A stretch of 10,224 nucleotides of DNA from a bacterium (GCA_030611285.1 JAUWQC010000023.1:1-10224); one strand, 5' to 3'. Counted from the stretch's first letter, positions 1-8,242 are shown. Program-made: numbers and translations. Notes: a model not told the origin generated them from the sequence alone.

Positions 1-542
1 TTCTGGATGATGCGGCAAAAGAGAGAGATAAGATACTGGATGAAGCCAGAAAGAAAGCGTCTGTGGTAATAGAAAAGGCTAAAGGAAAGGTAAAAGAGAT
101 ACACCGCAGTGGAAAACTGAGAGCAGGGGAAAAGTATAAAGAAGTTTTAAATATTGAAGCATCCAGAGCTAAATCAGAATTAAATCAAAAGATACTTATG
201 CATAAAATTGGCCTGGTTGATGAAGTGATTGGCAAAGCAAAGGAAAAACTTGCCAGTCTCGGCAAAAAAGATTATAAAAAATTCCTTAAAAAAAATCTAG
301 AGGTGTTAAATATTGATGAGAGTTATTATCAGATTGGAAACGAGGAAAGAAATATTGATGGTAAGATGATTGAATCTATTGCAAATTTTAAAAAAGCAGA
401 CGGGAAGCCGGATTTTGAAAAAGGCATCAGGATAATTAAAGGAAAAGCAGAATATAATATAGCTCCTGATAGTTTGATTGATTCAAATATTGATGATGTC
501 AGGATGGACGTGGCTTTTTATCTATTTGGTAAGGAGAAGTAA
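1..542 (+). CDS. atpE: V/A-type ATPase subunit E, 5' end outside the window
   Basis: Peripheral-stalk subunit of a V/A-type rotary ATPase; with subunit G/H it forms the stator that holds the A3B3 head against subunit I. The frame is open from base 3 to the TAA at 540-542, giving 179 residues in the window. The family is usually about 185-200 residues, so only around 10-20 N-terminal residues are missing. The GTG at 63 is internal: the residues before it (LDDAAKERDKILDEARKKAS) already form the charged Ala/Lys/Glu-rich helix typical of the E N-terminus, which makes the coiled coil with G/H. The C-terminal half is more globular and ends in a DVRMDVAFYLFG stretch, as in the E head-binding domain. 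The sequence is poorly conserved in this family, so the call rests on the helix pattern, size and its place directly before subunit C. Confidence 0.88.
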   Translation, partial: LDDAAKERDKILDEARKKASVVIEKAKGKVKEIHRSGKLRAGEKYKEVLNIEASRAKSELNQKILMHKIGLVDEVIGKAKEKLASLGKKDYKKFLKKNLEVLNIDESYYQIGNEERNIDGKMIESIANFKKADGKPDFEKGIRIIKGKAEYNIAPDSLIDSNIDDVRMDVAFYLFGKEK

Positions 543-1559
543 TTGGCGCTGGTAGATTATGATATTAGCGATGACAGCTATTATCTTTTTACATGTGCGG
601 AACTAAAGACAAGAGAAGTTGAATTTCTGGAGAAAAATAGAGTTGATAGAATGTTGCAATCTAAGGGATTGGATGACTTTATTGGAATACTGAGAGATAC
701 AGTTTATTCTAAATATATAAATTATATAGAGAAATCCAGAAGCTTTGAAAAGGTTATAATCAGTGAATACAGCACTACTGTAAATTTTTTAGACCAGAGA
801 TTAAAACCTGAGCATCAGGCAGCAGACGATCTTCTTTTTCTTGAAGAAAATCTACACAACCTGAAAGTGATTGTTAAATCAATCATTCTGGATATTGATT
901 TAAGGAAGCTTTTTGTCCCTATATTACATTCTTATGATGAGCTGAGGGATGCCGCTGCTGCCGGAGATTATAAAGAAGTTGATCCGGTAGTTGCTGAAAT
1001 GCTTAAGTTTGCAGTAGAGTTAATAGATAAGCAAGAGAATTACAGGCTCATGGAACTTGAGCTTGAGAAATTTTATTTAGGAAGAGTGCTAAATTCTACC
1101 AGAACCCTGAATAGCAGACTGCTGTCGGATTATTTAAAACATATTATAGATATACTGAATATAAAAAACGTTTATAGGAATAAGTATCTGGCAGAGGATT
1201 TAAGTTTTGATTATTTTTTACATGAAAATGGATTTCTGCCAAAAGAATTTATGGCTAAATTTGAGGGCGAGAGTCTGGACTTTTTTGTAAAGGAAATGGA
1301 ACGGACAGATTATGCAGATATGATAGTTAAGGGAACTTATGCCCTGCATTCTGAAGGTACATTTTCTTCTTTTGAGAAAAGCGAGGACTTATTTTATCTT
1401 GATTTTTTTGACCCTGTAAAATTTACAGTTTCAAATCCGGAGAAAATTTTTCAGTTTTTTTTAAGAAAAAAAGTAGAACTAAAGTACCTGAGTATTATAT
1501 TTAGTAGCGTTCTTTACGGTATTGAAAATAGAAAAATAAAAAATAAGGTAAAGGTTTAA
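543..1559 (+). CDS. atpC: V/A-type ATPase subunit C (AC39/d family)
   Basis: Funnel-shaped subunit that couples the central stalk (D/F) to the membrane c-ring; homologue of eukaryotic subunit d. It has 338 residues, close to the usual 320-350, and is almost entirely alpha-helical. The best recognisable part is the C-terminal repeat at residues 298-338 (NPEKIFQFFLRKKVELKYLS and following), matching the family pattern of a Pro-Glu helix start followed by a basic/acidic 'K..E.k.l..i...' helix. The start is TTG at 543: the preceding in-frame codon is the atpE stop, a strong AAGGAG at 531-536 lies 6 nt upstream, and the next Met is residue 37, too far in. It abuts atpE with no gap and abuts atpF (TAAATG). 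Some class members carry the symbol ntpC; it is unrelated to F-type atpC (epsilon). Confidence 0.93.
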   Translation: MALVDYDISDDSYYLFTCAELKTREVEFLEKNRVDRMLQSKGLDDFIGILRDTVYSKYINYIEKSRSFEKVIISEYSTTVNFLDQRLKPEHQAADDLLFLEENLHNLKVIVKSIILDIDLRKLFVPILHSYDELRDAAAAGDYKEVDPVVAEMLKFAVELIDKQENYRLMELELEKFYLGRVLNSTRTLNSRLLSDYLKHIIDILNIKNVYRNKYLAEDLSFDYFLHENGFLPKEFMAKFEGESLDFFVKEMERTDYADMIVKGTYALHSEGTFSSFEKSEDLFYLDFFDPVKFTVSNPEKIFQFFLRKKVELKYLSIIFSSVLYGIENRKIKNKVKV

Positions 1560-1910
1560 ATGGTTACCAGAATTGCTGCATTTGGAGAAAGTGACATTAT
1601 GCTGATATTTAAAGCGGCAGGAATTGATGTTTTCCCTGTGGCTGCAGGCATTGAAGAAATCTCTGAAGCAGAAAAAAAACTAAAGCAGCTGGTAGGGGAA
1701 GGTTATGGAATTATTTTTATGACTGAAACTATTGCAATTAAATTAGACCGGATAATTAAAGAATATTCAAATAAACTACTACCATCAATAGTGGTGGTCC
1801 CGGGGCTGGGGAAAAGAAATAATTATGCAGTTAGGAATTTAAGAAGGGCAATAATAAAAGCCGTGGGGGCAGATGTAATGGCAGAAGAAAAATTAGGAGC
1901 AAATAAATGA
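1560..1910 (+). CDS. atpF: V/A-type ATPase subunit F (NtpG/AtpF)
   Basis: Small central-stalk subunit that binds the coiled coil of subunit D and modulates rotation and ATP hydrolysis. It has 116 residues, within the 100-120 typical of the family. The fold is CheY-like: the N-terminus (residues 4-9, RIAAFG) is the first beta strand, [12 protein letters not shown] (48-59) matches the conserved 'GIIFITE.IA' block, and LPSIVVVPG (74-82) matches 'LPaIv.iPs'. The C-terminus has the 'lr.aI.kAvG.d' helix (94-105). Its ATG directly follows the atpC stop, with AAGG at 1551-1554 as a modest SD 5 nt away. Its stop overlaps the atpA start (ATGA at 1907-1910), which suggests translational coupling of F and A. 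Confidence 0.95.
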   Translation: MVTRIAAFGESDIMLIFKAAGIDVFPVAAGIEEISEAEKKLKQLVGEGYGIIFMTETIAIKLDRIIKEYSNKLLPSIVVVPGLGKRNNYAVRNLRRAIIKAVGADVMAEEKLGANK

Positions 1911-3667
1911 GTAATTCAGGAAAAATTGTCAAGGTAGCAGGTCCACTGGTTGTATCTGAAAATATGTCTGGCTCAAAAATGTTTGATGTTGTTTATGTTT
2001 CCGACAAGAAGTTAATGGGCGAGATAATAGAGCTGAATAAGGATCTCGCTTCTATACAGGTTTATGAAGAAACTGCAGGTATAGGTGTTGGTGAACCAGT
2101 ATATCCATCAGGCGAGCCTTTAACTGTGGAGCTGGGACCGGGTATTATCCAATCCATTTATGATGGAATTCAAAGACCTCTTAATGAAATATATGAAAAT
2201 ACCGGGGATTTTATTGCCAGGGGTGTTTCCGCGGCAGCATTAAACAGGAAGCGGAAGTGGAGATTTGAGCCAATTATAAAAAAGGGTGATATGGTAAGTG
2301 GTGGTGACTTCCTGGGCTTTGTTAATGAGACAGAAATAATAAAGCATTATATTATGGTTCCACCTGGAATAAGTGGAGAGGTTAAATCAATCCAGTCAGG
2401 TGAGTTTACAGTTGAAGACACCATAGCAGTAATAAAAAATAAAGATGGCGACAGGCAGATGACAATGATACAGAGATGGCCGGTAAGAAAGCCCAGGCCG
2501 TACCTTTACAAAATCAGTCCCAATATGCCATTAGTTACTGGTCAGAGAGTTATAGATATGTTTTTCCCTATTGCAAAGGGGGGCACTGCGTGTATCCCCG
2601 GACCATTTGGCTCGGGTAAAACTGTCATCCAGCATCAACTGGCAAAATGGATTAATGCTGAAGTTATTGTTTATATAGGATGTGGAGAGAGAGGCAATGA
2701 AATGACAGATGTTCTTCTGGAATTTCCTAAACTGGTTGATCCTAAGTCCGGAGTTTCTTTGATGAAGAGGACTGTACTTATTGCCAATACTTCAAATATG
2801 CCTGTTGCAGCCAGGGATGCATCTGTTTATACCGGAATAACTATAGCTGAATATTTTAGAGATATGGGATATTCAGTAGCGCTGATGGCTGATTCAACTT
2901 CAAGATGGGCAGAAGCTATGAGAGAAATTTCCGGTAGATTGGAAGAGATGCCAGGGGAGGAAGGATACCCGGCGTATCTGGGAGCGAGAATTGCTTCATT
3001 TTATGAGAGAGCAGGTATGATAAAATGCCTATCAGGCAGCGAACAGAGATTTGGCGCTCTTTCTGTTATTGGTTCGGTATCTCCTCCGGGAGGTGACCTT
3101 TCTGATCCGGTGGTACAGGCTACATTAAGAGTGGTAAAAGTTTTCTGGTCACTTGAAGGCCGGCTTGCTTACAGCAGGCACTTTCCGGCAATATCATGGT
3201 TAAATTCTTACTCCCTTTATATTGATAATATAAGAGACTATGTTACCAAAAATATTAAGGAAGATTATTTCGATCTGCGGGCAGAGGCACTGAGAATCCT
3301 TGAAAAAGAATCAGAGCTGGAAGAGATTGTTCGCTTAGTAGGAGTTGATGCTTTGTCAGGACCTGACAGGTTAATCCTGCTCACGGCCAGAATGTTAAGG
3401 GAGGACTTTCTGCATCAAATTGCTTATCATGAAGTAGATACTTATTCGTCAATAGAAAAACAATATAAGATGATGAATACAATCATATATTTTTACAATC
3501 AGGCATTCGGTTATTTGAGATTAAATGCTGATATTAAGGCTATAGAGAATATGAGAGTAAGGGACGAGATAGCCAGGATGAAATATATAAAGAAAGATGA
3601 TATCGGCAAGATTGATAAAATCAAAGAAGATATAGATAAAGAATTTTCTTCGATAATAGAGGAGTGA
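1907..3667 (+). CDS. atpA: V/A-type ATPase catalytic subunit A
   Basis: Catalytic subunit of the A3B3 hexamer; hydrolyses or synthesises ATP coupled to H+ or Na+ movement. The 586 residues fit the family (about 575-600) and no intein interrupts the gene. In order: an N-terminal beta-barrel (about 1-75); the 'non-homologous' insertion found in A but not B (about 115-190); the nucleotide-binding domain with Walker A GPFGSGKT at 232-239 (Lys238); the catalytic glutamate in GERGNEMTD (Glu261, Arg262); the Walker B aspartate in [20 protein letters not shown] (Asp329); then the [16 protein letters not shown] block and a helical C-terminal domain. All catalytic residues are present, so it should be active. 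Its ATG at 1907 has AGGAG at 1895-1899, 7 nt upstream, and overlaps the atpF stop. Whether it pumps H+ or Na+ depends on the c-ring, which is not in the window. Confidence 0.99.
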   Translation: MSNSGKIVKVAGPLVVSENMSGSKMFDVVYVSDKKLMGEIIELNKDLASIQVYEETAGIGVGEPVYPSGEPLTVELGPGIIQSIYDGIQRPLNEIYENTGDFIARGVSAAALNRKRKWRFEPIIKKGDMVSGGDFLGFVNETEIIKHYIMVPPGISGEVKSIQSGEFTVEDTIAVIKNKDGDRQMTMIQRWPVRKPRPYLYKISPNMPLVTGQRVIDMFFPIAKGGTACIPGPFGSGKTVIQHQLAKWINAEVIVYIGCGERGNEMTDVLLEFPKLVDPKSGVSLMKRTVLIANTSNMPVAARDASVYTGITIAEYFRDMGYSVALMADSTSRWAEAMREISGRLEEMPGEEGYPAYLGARIASFYERAGMIKCLSGSEQRFGALSVIGSVSPPGGDLSDPVVQATLRVVKVFWSLEGRLAYSRHFPAISWLNSYSLYIDNIRDYVTKNIKEDYFDLRAEALRILEKESELEEIVRLVGVDALSGPDRLILLTARMLREDFLHQIAYHEVDTYSSIEKQYKMMNTIIYFYNQAFGYLRLNADIKAIENMRVRDEIARMKYIKKDDIGKIDKIKEDIDKEFSSIIEE

Positions 3668-3672
3668 AGATG
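3659..3672 (+). promoter_or_regulatory. Ribosome binding site that fixes the atpB start
   Basis: GAGGAG (3659-3664) lies inside the last codons of atpA and ends 5 nt before the ATG at 3670. The alternative GTG at 3664 uses the last G of the same SD and cannot be served by it. This supports the ATG and suggests that atpB initiates as ribosomes finish atpA. Confidence 0.75.
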
Positions 3673-5073
3673 CTAAAAGAATATAGAAGTATTGCCAGTA
3701 TCTCCGGACCCCTACTTCATGTAGAAGGTGTGGAAGGAGTTAAGTATGAGGAACTGGTTGATATAAAGCTTGACGACGGAAGTATAAGAAGCGGCAGAGT
3801 GCTTGAGGTTAATAGAGATAATGCGTTGGTGCAGGTATTTGAGGGTACATCTGGAATAGATTCTGAAAATACAAGGGTAAGGTTTTTAGGAAGGGGTACA
3901 CATATGTATGTATCTTCTGATATACTGGGCAAAGTTTTTACCGGGCTGGGAAAACCAAAAACTGAAAAAGACAAGATTATTGCAGAAAAAAGCCTGGATA
4001 TAAATGGAGCTCCCATCAATCCATATGCCAGAGATTATCCTGATGAGTTTATACAAACCGGAATATCCTCTATAGATGGTTTAAATACTCTGGTAAGAGG
4101 ACAAAAACTGCCTATATTTTCAGGGTCAGGCCTTCCCCACAACCGGATAGCTGCTCAAATTGCAAGACAAGCTGCAGTTCTGGGAGAAAAGGAGAAATTT
4201 GCTGTAGTCTTTATAGCAATAGGAATTACCTTTGAAGAAGCTGAATATTTTATTAATGATTTTAAGAAAACCGGTGCTATAAGTAGGTCAGTTCTTGTAC
4301 TGAATCTTGCCGATGACCCGGCAATTGAGAGAATTGCAACCCCAAGAGTAGGGCTTACCTGTGCCGAATATCTTGCTTTTGAAAAGGATATGCATGTGCT
4401 GGTAATCTTAACCGATATGACCAATTACTGTGAAGCATTAAAAGAGGTTTCTGCTGCCAGAAAGGAAGTTCCCGGAAGAAGAGGTTATCCTGGTTATCTT
4501 TATACTGACCTGGCTACTATTTATGAAAGGGCTGGCAGGATTAGGGGAAGGAAAGGTTCAATAACCCAGATTCCCATACTTACTATGCCTGAAGATGATA
4601 AAACCCATCCCATTCCAGACCTTACAGGATATATAACCGAAGGCCAGATTATACTCTCAAGATCTCTTCATAGGAAAAAATTATCTCCCCCTATTGATGT
4701 GCTGCCATCTCTTTCCAGACTCAAGGATAAAGGAATTGGCCGGGGGAAAACAAGAGAGGATCACGCGGATATATTTAACCAGTTATATGCAGCATATGCC
4801 AGAGGAAAAGAAGTGGAGGAGCTTACAGTAATACTGGGGGAAGCAGCTCTAACTGATATGGACAAACTGTATCTTAAGTTTGCTGAAAAATTTGAGGATG
4901 AATATATTTCTCAGGGTGAGTATGAGAATAGAAGCATAGACCAGACACTTGATTTAGGATGGAAACTACTTTCGATGTTCCCAAGAGGAGAATTAAAGAG
5001 AATAAGGACTGAATATCTGGACAAATATCTGGCAAAATTTAAAACAGAAAAAGAAGAAGATGAGAGTGGCTAA
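3670..5073 (+). CDS. atpB: V/A-type ATPase regulatory subunit B
   Basis: Non-catalytic partner of subunit A in the A3B3 hexamer. It has 467 residues from the ATG at 3670, matching the usual 460-470. I prefer this ATG to the GTG at 3664. GAGGAG at 3659-3664 would overlap the GTG but sits 5 nt before the ATG, and the resulting N-terminus [15 protein letters not shown] aligns directly with well-known B subunits such as Enterococcus hirae NtpB (MIKEYRTI...). The P-loop is degenerate, SGSGLPHN at 151-158, as expected for B. Also present are the [16 protein letters not shown] block (here [12 protein letters not shown]), [34 protein letters not shown] and [11 protein letters not shown] with the arginine finger (Arg349) that reaches into the A-subunit active site. 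Its SD lies inside the end of atpA, so B translation is probably coupled to A. It is not F-type atpB (subunit a). Confidence 0.98.
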   Translation: MLKEYRSIASISGPLLHVEGVEGVKYEELVDIKLDDGSIRSGRVLEVNRDNALVQVFEGTSGIDSENTRVRFLGRGTHMYVSSDILGKVFTGLGKPKTEKDKIIAEKSLDINGAPINPYARDYPDEFIQTGISSIDGLNTLVRGQKLPIFSGSGLPHNRIAAQIARQAAVLGEKEKFAVVFIAIGITFEEAEYFINDFKKTGAISRSVLVLNLADDPAIERIATPRVGLTCAEYLAFEKDMHVLVILTDMTNYCEALKEVSAARKEVPGRRGYPGYLYTDLATIYERAGRIRGRKGSITQIPILTMPEDDKTHPIPDLTGYITEGQIILSRSLHRKKLSPPIDVLPSLSRLKDKGIGRGKTREDHADIFNQLYAAYARGKEVEELTVILGEAALTDMDKLYLKFAEKFEDEYISQGEYENRSIDQTLDLGWKLLSMFPRGELKRIRTEYLDKYLAKFKTEKEEDESG

Positions 5074-5694
5074 ATGCTTTTAAATGTAAATGCAACAAGA
5101 ATGGAACTTCTTCGCTTAAGGAAGAGGTTAAGTCTGGCCAGGAGAGGGCACAAACTCCTTAAGTACAAAAGAGATGAACTTATGAGGCAATTACTTGAGG
5201 TAATTGATAGGGTTAAGGAGCTTCGTTTTTCTATAGAAAAAGAATTTCAATCCATACTGGAAAGATTTGTGCTTGCAAAAGCGGCAATGGGTCCATACCA
5301 GGTAGAGCAGGAATTACTGTTGCCTGCAAAGAAGATTTCAGTATCAATCAGTAAGAGGAACATTATAAGTGTTCGTGTACCGGTTTATGCCAAAGAGGTG
5401 AGCGGTGATATTATCCCTTACGGCTATATGAACACCTCGGGAGAAATGGATATTGCTCTTAATGATTTTGATAAATTAATAGAGAACCTTCTTGATCTGG
5501 CTGAAAAGGAGAAAGCAGTACAGCTTATGGCTGCGGAGATTGAAGAGACTAGAAGAAGGGTTAATGTCCTTGAGTATAAATTAATCCCGAGCATAATCGA
5601 GACTATAAGATTTATAACTATGAAACTGGATGAGACCGAGCGTTCCACCGCGGTGAGGCTTTTGAAGGTGATAGATATTGTGAGAAGCCACTAA
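5074..5694 (+). CDS. atpD: V/A-type ATPase central-stalk subunit D
   Basis: Rotor axle: a long antiparallel coiled coil that turns inside A3B3, analogous to F-type gamma. It has 206 residues, in the family range (about 200-225). The N-terminus carries the signature block at residues 3-39 (LNVNATRMELLRLRKRL, then RGHKLLKYKRDELMRQL), nearly identical to the family pattern 'vnPTR..L..Lk.rL..A.rGhkLLK.KrDeLmr'. A mixed middle segment follows, then the C-terminal helix ending with the family's 'E.eR....RlLKvi' pattern (DETERSTAVRLLKVID). Its ATG follows the atpB stop directly (TAAATG); the SD is weak (GAGAG about 7 nt upstream), so translation probably relies on coupling to atpB. There is no G subunit gene between B and D, unlike the E. 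hirae operon. It is the last gene of the operon and converges on glyA. Confidence 0.98.
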   Translation: MLLNVNATRMELLRLRKRLSLARRGHKLLKYKRDELMRQLLEVIDRVKELRFSIEKEFQSILERFVLAKAAMGPYQVEQELLLPAKKISVSISKRNIISVRVPVYAKEVSGDIIPYGYMNTSGEMDIALNDFDKLIENLLDLAEKEKAVQLMAAEIEETRRRVNVLEYKLIPSIIETIRFITMKLDETERSTAVRLLKVIDIVRSH

Positions 5695-5719
5695 ATTTTG
5701 TAACTATTTTATTCTTAAA

Positions 5720-6994
5720 TCAAACTTCTAAGTTAGTGTAAACCGGATAATCATTTGCTAGTTTTTTAACCTTGCTAGCAATTTCCTTGAGCTTTGATGG
5801 GTTACTTCTGTTTTTTAGAGCTCCAGAAATATATCCACCTATTTTATACATCTGTTCTACACCCATTCCCTGAGTGGTTACTGCAGGTGTACCTATCCTT
5901 ATACCGCTGGTTATTATGGGATCCAGTTTATCGAAGGGAATCACATTTTTATTGATTATTATACCTACTGAGCTCAATGTTCCTGCAGCCTCATAACCGG
6001 TTAATTCTTTATCAGTTAAATCTATTAGAAACAGATGGTTATCAGTTCCACCGGATACAATTCTGAAACCTTCATTCTTCATATACTCACACAGAGCTTT
6101 TGAATTTTCGATAATGCGCCTGCTGTAATCCTTAAATGAATCCTTTAAAGCTTCTCTGAAAGCTACTGCTTTAGCAGCAATGATATGCATCAGGGGACCT
6201 CCCTGAACACCGGGGAAAACTGATTTATTTATAAGACCGGCATATTTTTTATCGGCAATAATCAGTCCGCCCCTTGGTCCTCTTAAAGTTTTATGAGTGG
6301 TGGCGGTGGTGAAATCTGCCACATTTATAGAGCTTGGGTGATAGCCGGTTACCATAAGTCCTGCAATATGGGCCGTGTCAGCCATCAGGTATGCGCTTAC
6401 TTCATCGGCAATATCCCTGAACTTCTTAAAGTCGATTAATCTTGAATAAGAGCTGGCTCCGGCTATGATCAATTTCGGTCTTGTCGCTTTTGCCAGTTTC
6501 CTTACATTTTCATAGTCTATCATTTCTGTTTCAGGATCTACGGTGTAAGTGTGTATCTCATAGTATCTGCCGCTAAGATTTTGCTTATGCCCATGAGAGA
6601 GGTGACCGCCGTCTTTAAGGTTCATACTCAGTATCCTGTCTCCGCAGTTTAAAACACTTAAGTATACTGCTAGATTGGCATTGACTCCACTGTGAGGTTG
6701 GACGTTGCTGTAATTTGAGCCAAATAGTTGGTTGGCTCTGTTTATAGCCAACTTTTCGATTTCGTCAAAATTCTCACAGCCTGCATAATACCTGAATTTA
6801 GGATAACCCTCAGCATATTTATTTGTCAGCACAGAACCCATAGTTCTTATAACTTCCTGGGAAGTGAAATTCTCTGAAGCTATCAGAATAAGCTGATTCT
6901 TTTGCCTTTCCAATTCCTTTTTTATTATCTCTTTTACCTCGGTATCTATATCTACGCATAAGGTATGATTTTCATGTTTTTTTGATTTAATCAT
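5720..6994 (-). CDS. glyA: Serine hydroxymethyltransferase (SHMT), somewhat divergent
   Basis: PLP enzyme that converts serine plus tetrahydrofolate to glycine plus 5,10-methylene-THF in the cytoplasm, feeding glycine, purine and thymidylate synthesis. It has 424 residues; the family is usually 410-430. Visible motifs: LIASENF (37-43), NKYAEGYP (58-65) with Tyr60 and Glu62, GGHLSHG (129-135), PKLIIAGAS (173-181), ADTAHIAGL with the PLP-ring Asp206 and His209, TTHKTLRGPRGG with the Schiff-base Lys235, FPGVQGGPLMH (260-270), TDNHLFLIDL (317-326) and SGIRIGTPAVTT with the carboxylate-binding Arg366. Some normally fixed spots vary (YPKFRYYAG for YPGKRYYGG; SMNLKDGG before HLSHG). The ATG overlaps the end of rpiB by 8 bp. 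An AAAGGA at 7007-7012 lies 12 nt upstream, rather far, so coupling with rpiB is likely. No other Met occurs before residue 52. Confidence 0.97.
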   Translation of the reverse strand: MIKSKKHENHTLCVDIDTEVKEIIKKELERQKNQLILIASENFTSQEVIRTMGSVLTNKYAEGYPKFRYYAGCENFDEIEKLAINRANQLFGSNYSNVQPHSGVNANLAVYLSVLNCGDRILSMNLKDGGHLSHGHKQNLSGRYYEIHTYTVDPETEMIDYENVRKLAKATRPKLIIAGASSYSRLIDFKKFRDIADEVSAYLMADTAHIAGLMVTGYHPSSINVADFTTATTHKTLRGPRGGLIIADKKYAGLINKSVFPGVQGGPLMHIIAAKAVAFREALKDSFKDYSRRIIENSKALCEYMKNEGFRIVSGGTDNHLFLIDLTDKELTGYEAAGTLSSVGIIINKNVIPFDKLDPIITSGIRIGTPAVTTQGMGVEQMYKIGGYISGALKNRSNPSKLKEIASKVKKLANDYPVYTNLEV

Positions 6995-7448
6995 TACAGG
7001 TCTGGTTCCTTTCTTCGACTTTCATTATTTTATTAACTCTTCTAATGTGACGTTTTTCATCACTTATAGGAGTGTTTATAAAAATTTTTGTTATTTCAAT
7101 ACATTTTTCTAATGATAAAAATCTTGCTCCCAGGCACAATATATTTGCAAAATTGTGGTCGCGGGCAAACCTTGCAGTCTCTTCATTCCAGCAGACAGCG
7201 GACCGTATGCCCTTTATTTTGTTGGCAACCATATCCATGCCAATTCCGGTTCCGCATATAAGTATTCCAATGTCAGCTTTTCCACAGGCTACAGCTCTGG
7301 CTCCCTTTTCCCCAAAATCAGGATAATCCACGCTCTGGCAGCTACCAGTTCCAATATCCAGTATGGTGTGTCCCATAGATTTTACCAGTTCAATTAATCT
7401 GGATTTATAATTGAAACCGGCGTGATCTGAGCCTATAACTATCTTCAT
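6987..7448 (-). CDS. rpiB: Ribose-5-phosphate isomerase B (RpiB/LacAB family)
   Basis: Interconverts ribose 5-phosphate and ribulose 5-phosphate in the non-oxidative pentose phosphate pathway. It has 153 residues, close to the usual 145-155. Family features: GSDHAGF at 6-12 (Asp8, His9, phosphate/substrate contacts), SVDYPDFGEKGA (39-50), GILICGTGIGM (61-71) with the catalytic Cys65, DHNFANILCLGARFL (97-111) with His98, and a basic RHIRRVNKI tail (133-141) that contacts substrate phosphate. The Cys65 and SVDYPD pattern fits RpiB rather than the galactose-6-phosphate isomerase subunits LacA/LacB, though the fold is shared. The start ATG has only a weak SD (GGA about 7 nt upstream). It is first in the rpiB-glyA pair and its last 8 bp overlap the glyA start. 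The rpiB-glyA adjacency near sua5 is common in Gram-positive bacteria. Confidence 0.97.
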   Translation of the reverse strand: MKIVIGSDHAGFNYKSRLIELVKSMGHTILDIGTGSCQSVDYPDFGEKGARAVACGKADIGILICGTGIGMDMVANKIKGIRSAVCWNEETARFARDHNFANILCLGARFLSLEKCIEITKIFINTPISDEKRHIRRVNKIMKVEERNQTCND

Positions 7449-7516
7449 AAAATATCCGTTTTTTATAAGTTGTTAAAATGCTCCAATTATAACTATCAAA
7501 CTTGAAACCCTGTAAT

Positions 7517-7544
7517 ATTATATTCCAATTAACTGGATAATCAA
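7517..7544 (-). promoter_or_regulatory. Candidate sigma-70 type promoter for rpiB-glyA
   Basis: On the minus strand, TTGATT (7539-7544, 4 of 6 to TTGACA) is followed after 16 nt by a perfect TATAAT (7517-7522). This would start transcription near 7510 and leave about a 60-nt leader before rpiB. A second TATAAT occurs closer to rpiB but has no matching -35. The region is AT-rich, so chance matches are likely, but position and spacing are right for the rpiB-glyA pair. Confidence 0.45.
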
Positions 7545-7579
7545 AAATTTACTGGAAATATTTTTATTTTCTTCTTTTT

Positions 7580-8242
7580 TTATATTAAATTTCTTTTACT
7601 GCCTCTGAATTTTAAAACATCTTTAAATTTGACTTTCCCCTTTCTTACCAAAACAGGAGTTTGGCCTGTCACGTCAACAATAGTTGATTCAACTCCAGTC
7701 AGAGAAGAAGGACACTTCACTATTAGATCTACTTGTTTCTTGATTGTGGCGGGGATGTCCTCTATTTTTTTAGAATAGCTCTTTGTTCCGGAAACAGTGG
7801 CACTGGTAGACACAATAGGGCCGCAGATATTTATTATATTTCTTTTAAATCCGGGATCTGCCAGTCTGATGGCAATATTATGGCTGCCGCTGGTGATAAA
7901 ATTTTCCAGAGAGCTTTTCTTATTAAAAATTAAAGTAAGGGGCTTTGGATTTTTAATATCCCAGAAATTTTTTATTATTTTTTTTGCAGCCGGGTTTATA
8001 TCTGAAACCAGGCTTTTTAAATCGTCATGACTGGAAATAAGTATTATGAAAGGCAAATTTTTACTTCTTTTTTTTATTTTATATATTTTTTCAATTGCAT
8101 CTCTGTCATTATATTTACAGCTTAATCCGTAAATGGTGCTGGCGGGTAGAATTACTGTCTTACCTTCTGAGATAAGTTCAGCAATTTTTTTGATAATGTT
8201 TTTGTTAATTTTATCCGGATTATTAATTTTTACTGTATTCAT
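7580..8242 (-). CDS. tsaC: Threonylcarbamoyl-AMP synthase (TsaC/YrdC domain, short Sua5)
   Basis: Makes threonylcarbamoyl-AMP from threonine, bicarbonate and ATP, the first step of the universal t6A37 modification of ANN-decoding tRNAs. It has 220 residues, a stand-alone YrdC domain without the C-terminal Sua5 domain of the about 340-residue forms. Visible motifs: GKTVILPASTIYGLSC (27-42), the family's 'PTdTvYGL' ATP/threonine site; AIEKIYKIKKRSKNLPF (50-66) for 'I..iKgR....Pl'; NPKPLTLIF, a version of 'PGPlTlil'; NIAIRLAD for 'vavRvP'; GPIVSTSATVSG for 'gPlvsTSAN.SG'; GVESTIVDVT and PVLVRKGKV. The usual Asn of the SAN motif is Thr here. The ATG has no visible SD and no other Met exists downstream. 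It lies upstream of rpiB on the same strand, 131 bp away, and is divergent from comEB. Confidence 0.95.
   Translation of the reverse strand: MNTVKINNPDKINKNIIKKIAELISEGKTVILPASTIYGLSCKYNDRDAIEKIYKIKKRSKNLPFIILISSHDDLKSLVSDINPAAKKIIKNFWDIKNPKPLTLIFNKKSSLENFITSGSHNIAIRLADPGFKRNIINICGPIVSTSATVSGTKSYSKKIEDIPATIKKQVDLIVKCPSSLTGVESTIVDVTGQTPVLVRKGKVKFKDVLKFRGSKRNLI

Noticed and set aside
63-65. GTG as the start of subunit E
   Set aside because: The frame is open to the window edge and the residues before it (DKILDEARKKAS) continue the subunit E N-terminal helix, so the gene starts upstream of the window.
3664-3666. GTG start for atpB, two codons upstream
   Set aside because: The SD GAGGAG overlaps this GTG, while it is correctly spaced for the ATG at 3670; homologous B subunits also begin at the equivalent of the ATG.
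3717-4424. Minus-strand open frames of 100 and 89 codons inside atpB
   Set aside because: They lie antisense to a strongly conserved gene, have low-complexity Ser/Thr/Leu-rich translations and no family motifs; they are shadows of atpB codon usage.
5689-5738. CACTAA ... TTAGTG as a bidirectional terminator between atpD and glyA
   Set aside because: Six AT-rich pairs with a 38-nt loop and no adjoining T-run on either strand; too weak to call.
7072-7397. Plus-strand frames opposite rpiB
   Set aside because: Two overlapping frames antisense to a complete rpiB, with no family features; shadows.
7520-7561. ATATTCCA ... TGGAAATAT inverted repeat followed by a T-rich tract on the plus strand
   Set aside because: No plus-strand gene ends here, the stem is AT-rich with a bulge, and it coincides with the minus-strand promoter region, so a terminator call is not supported.
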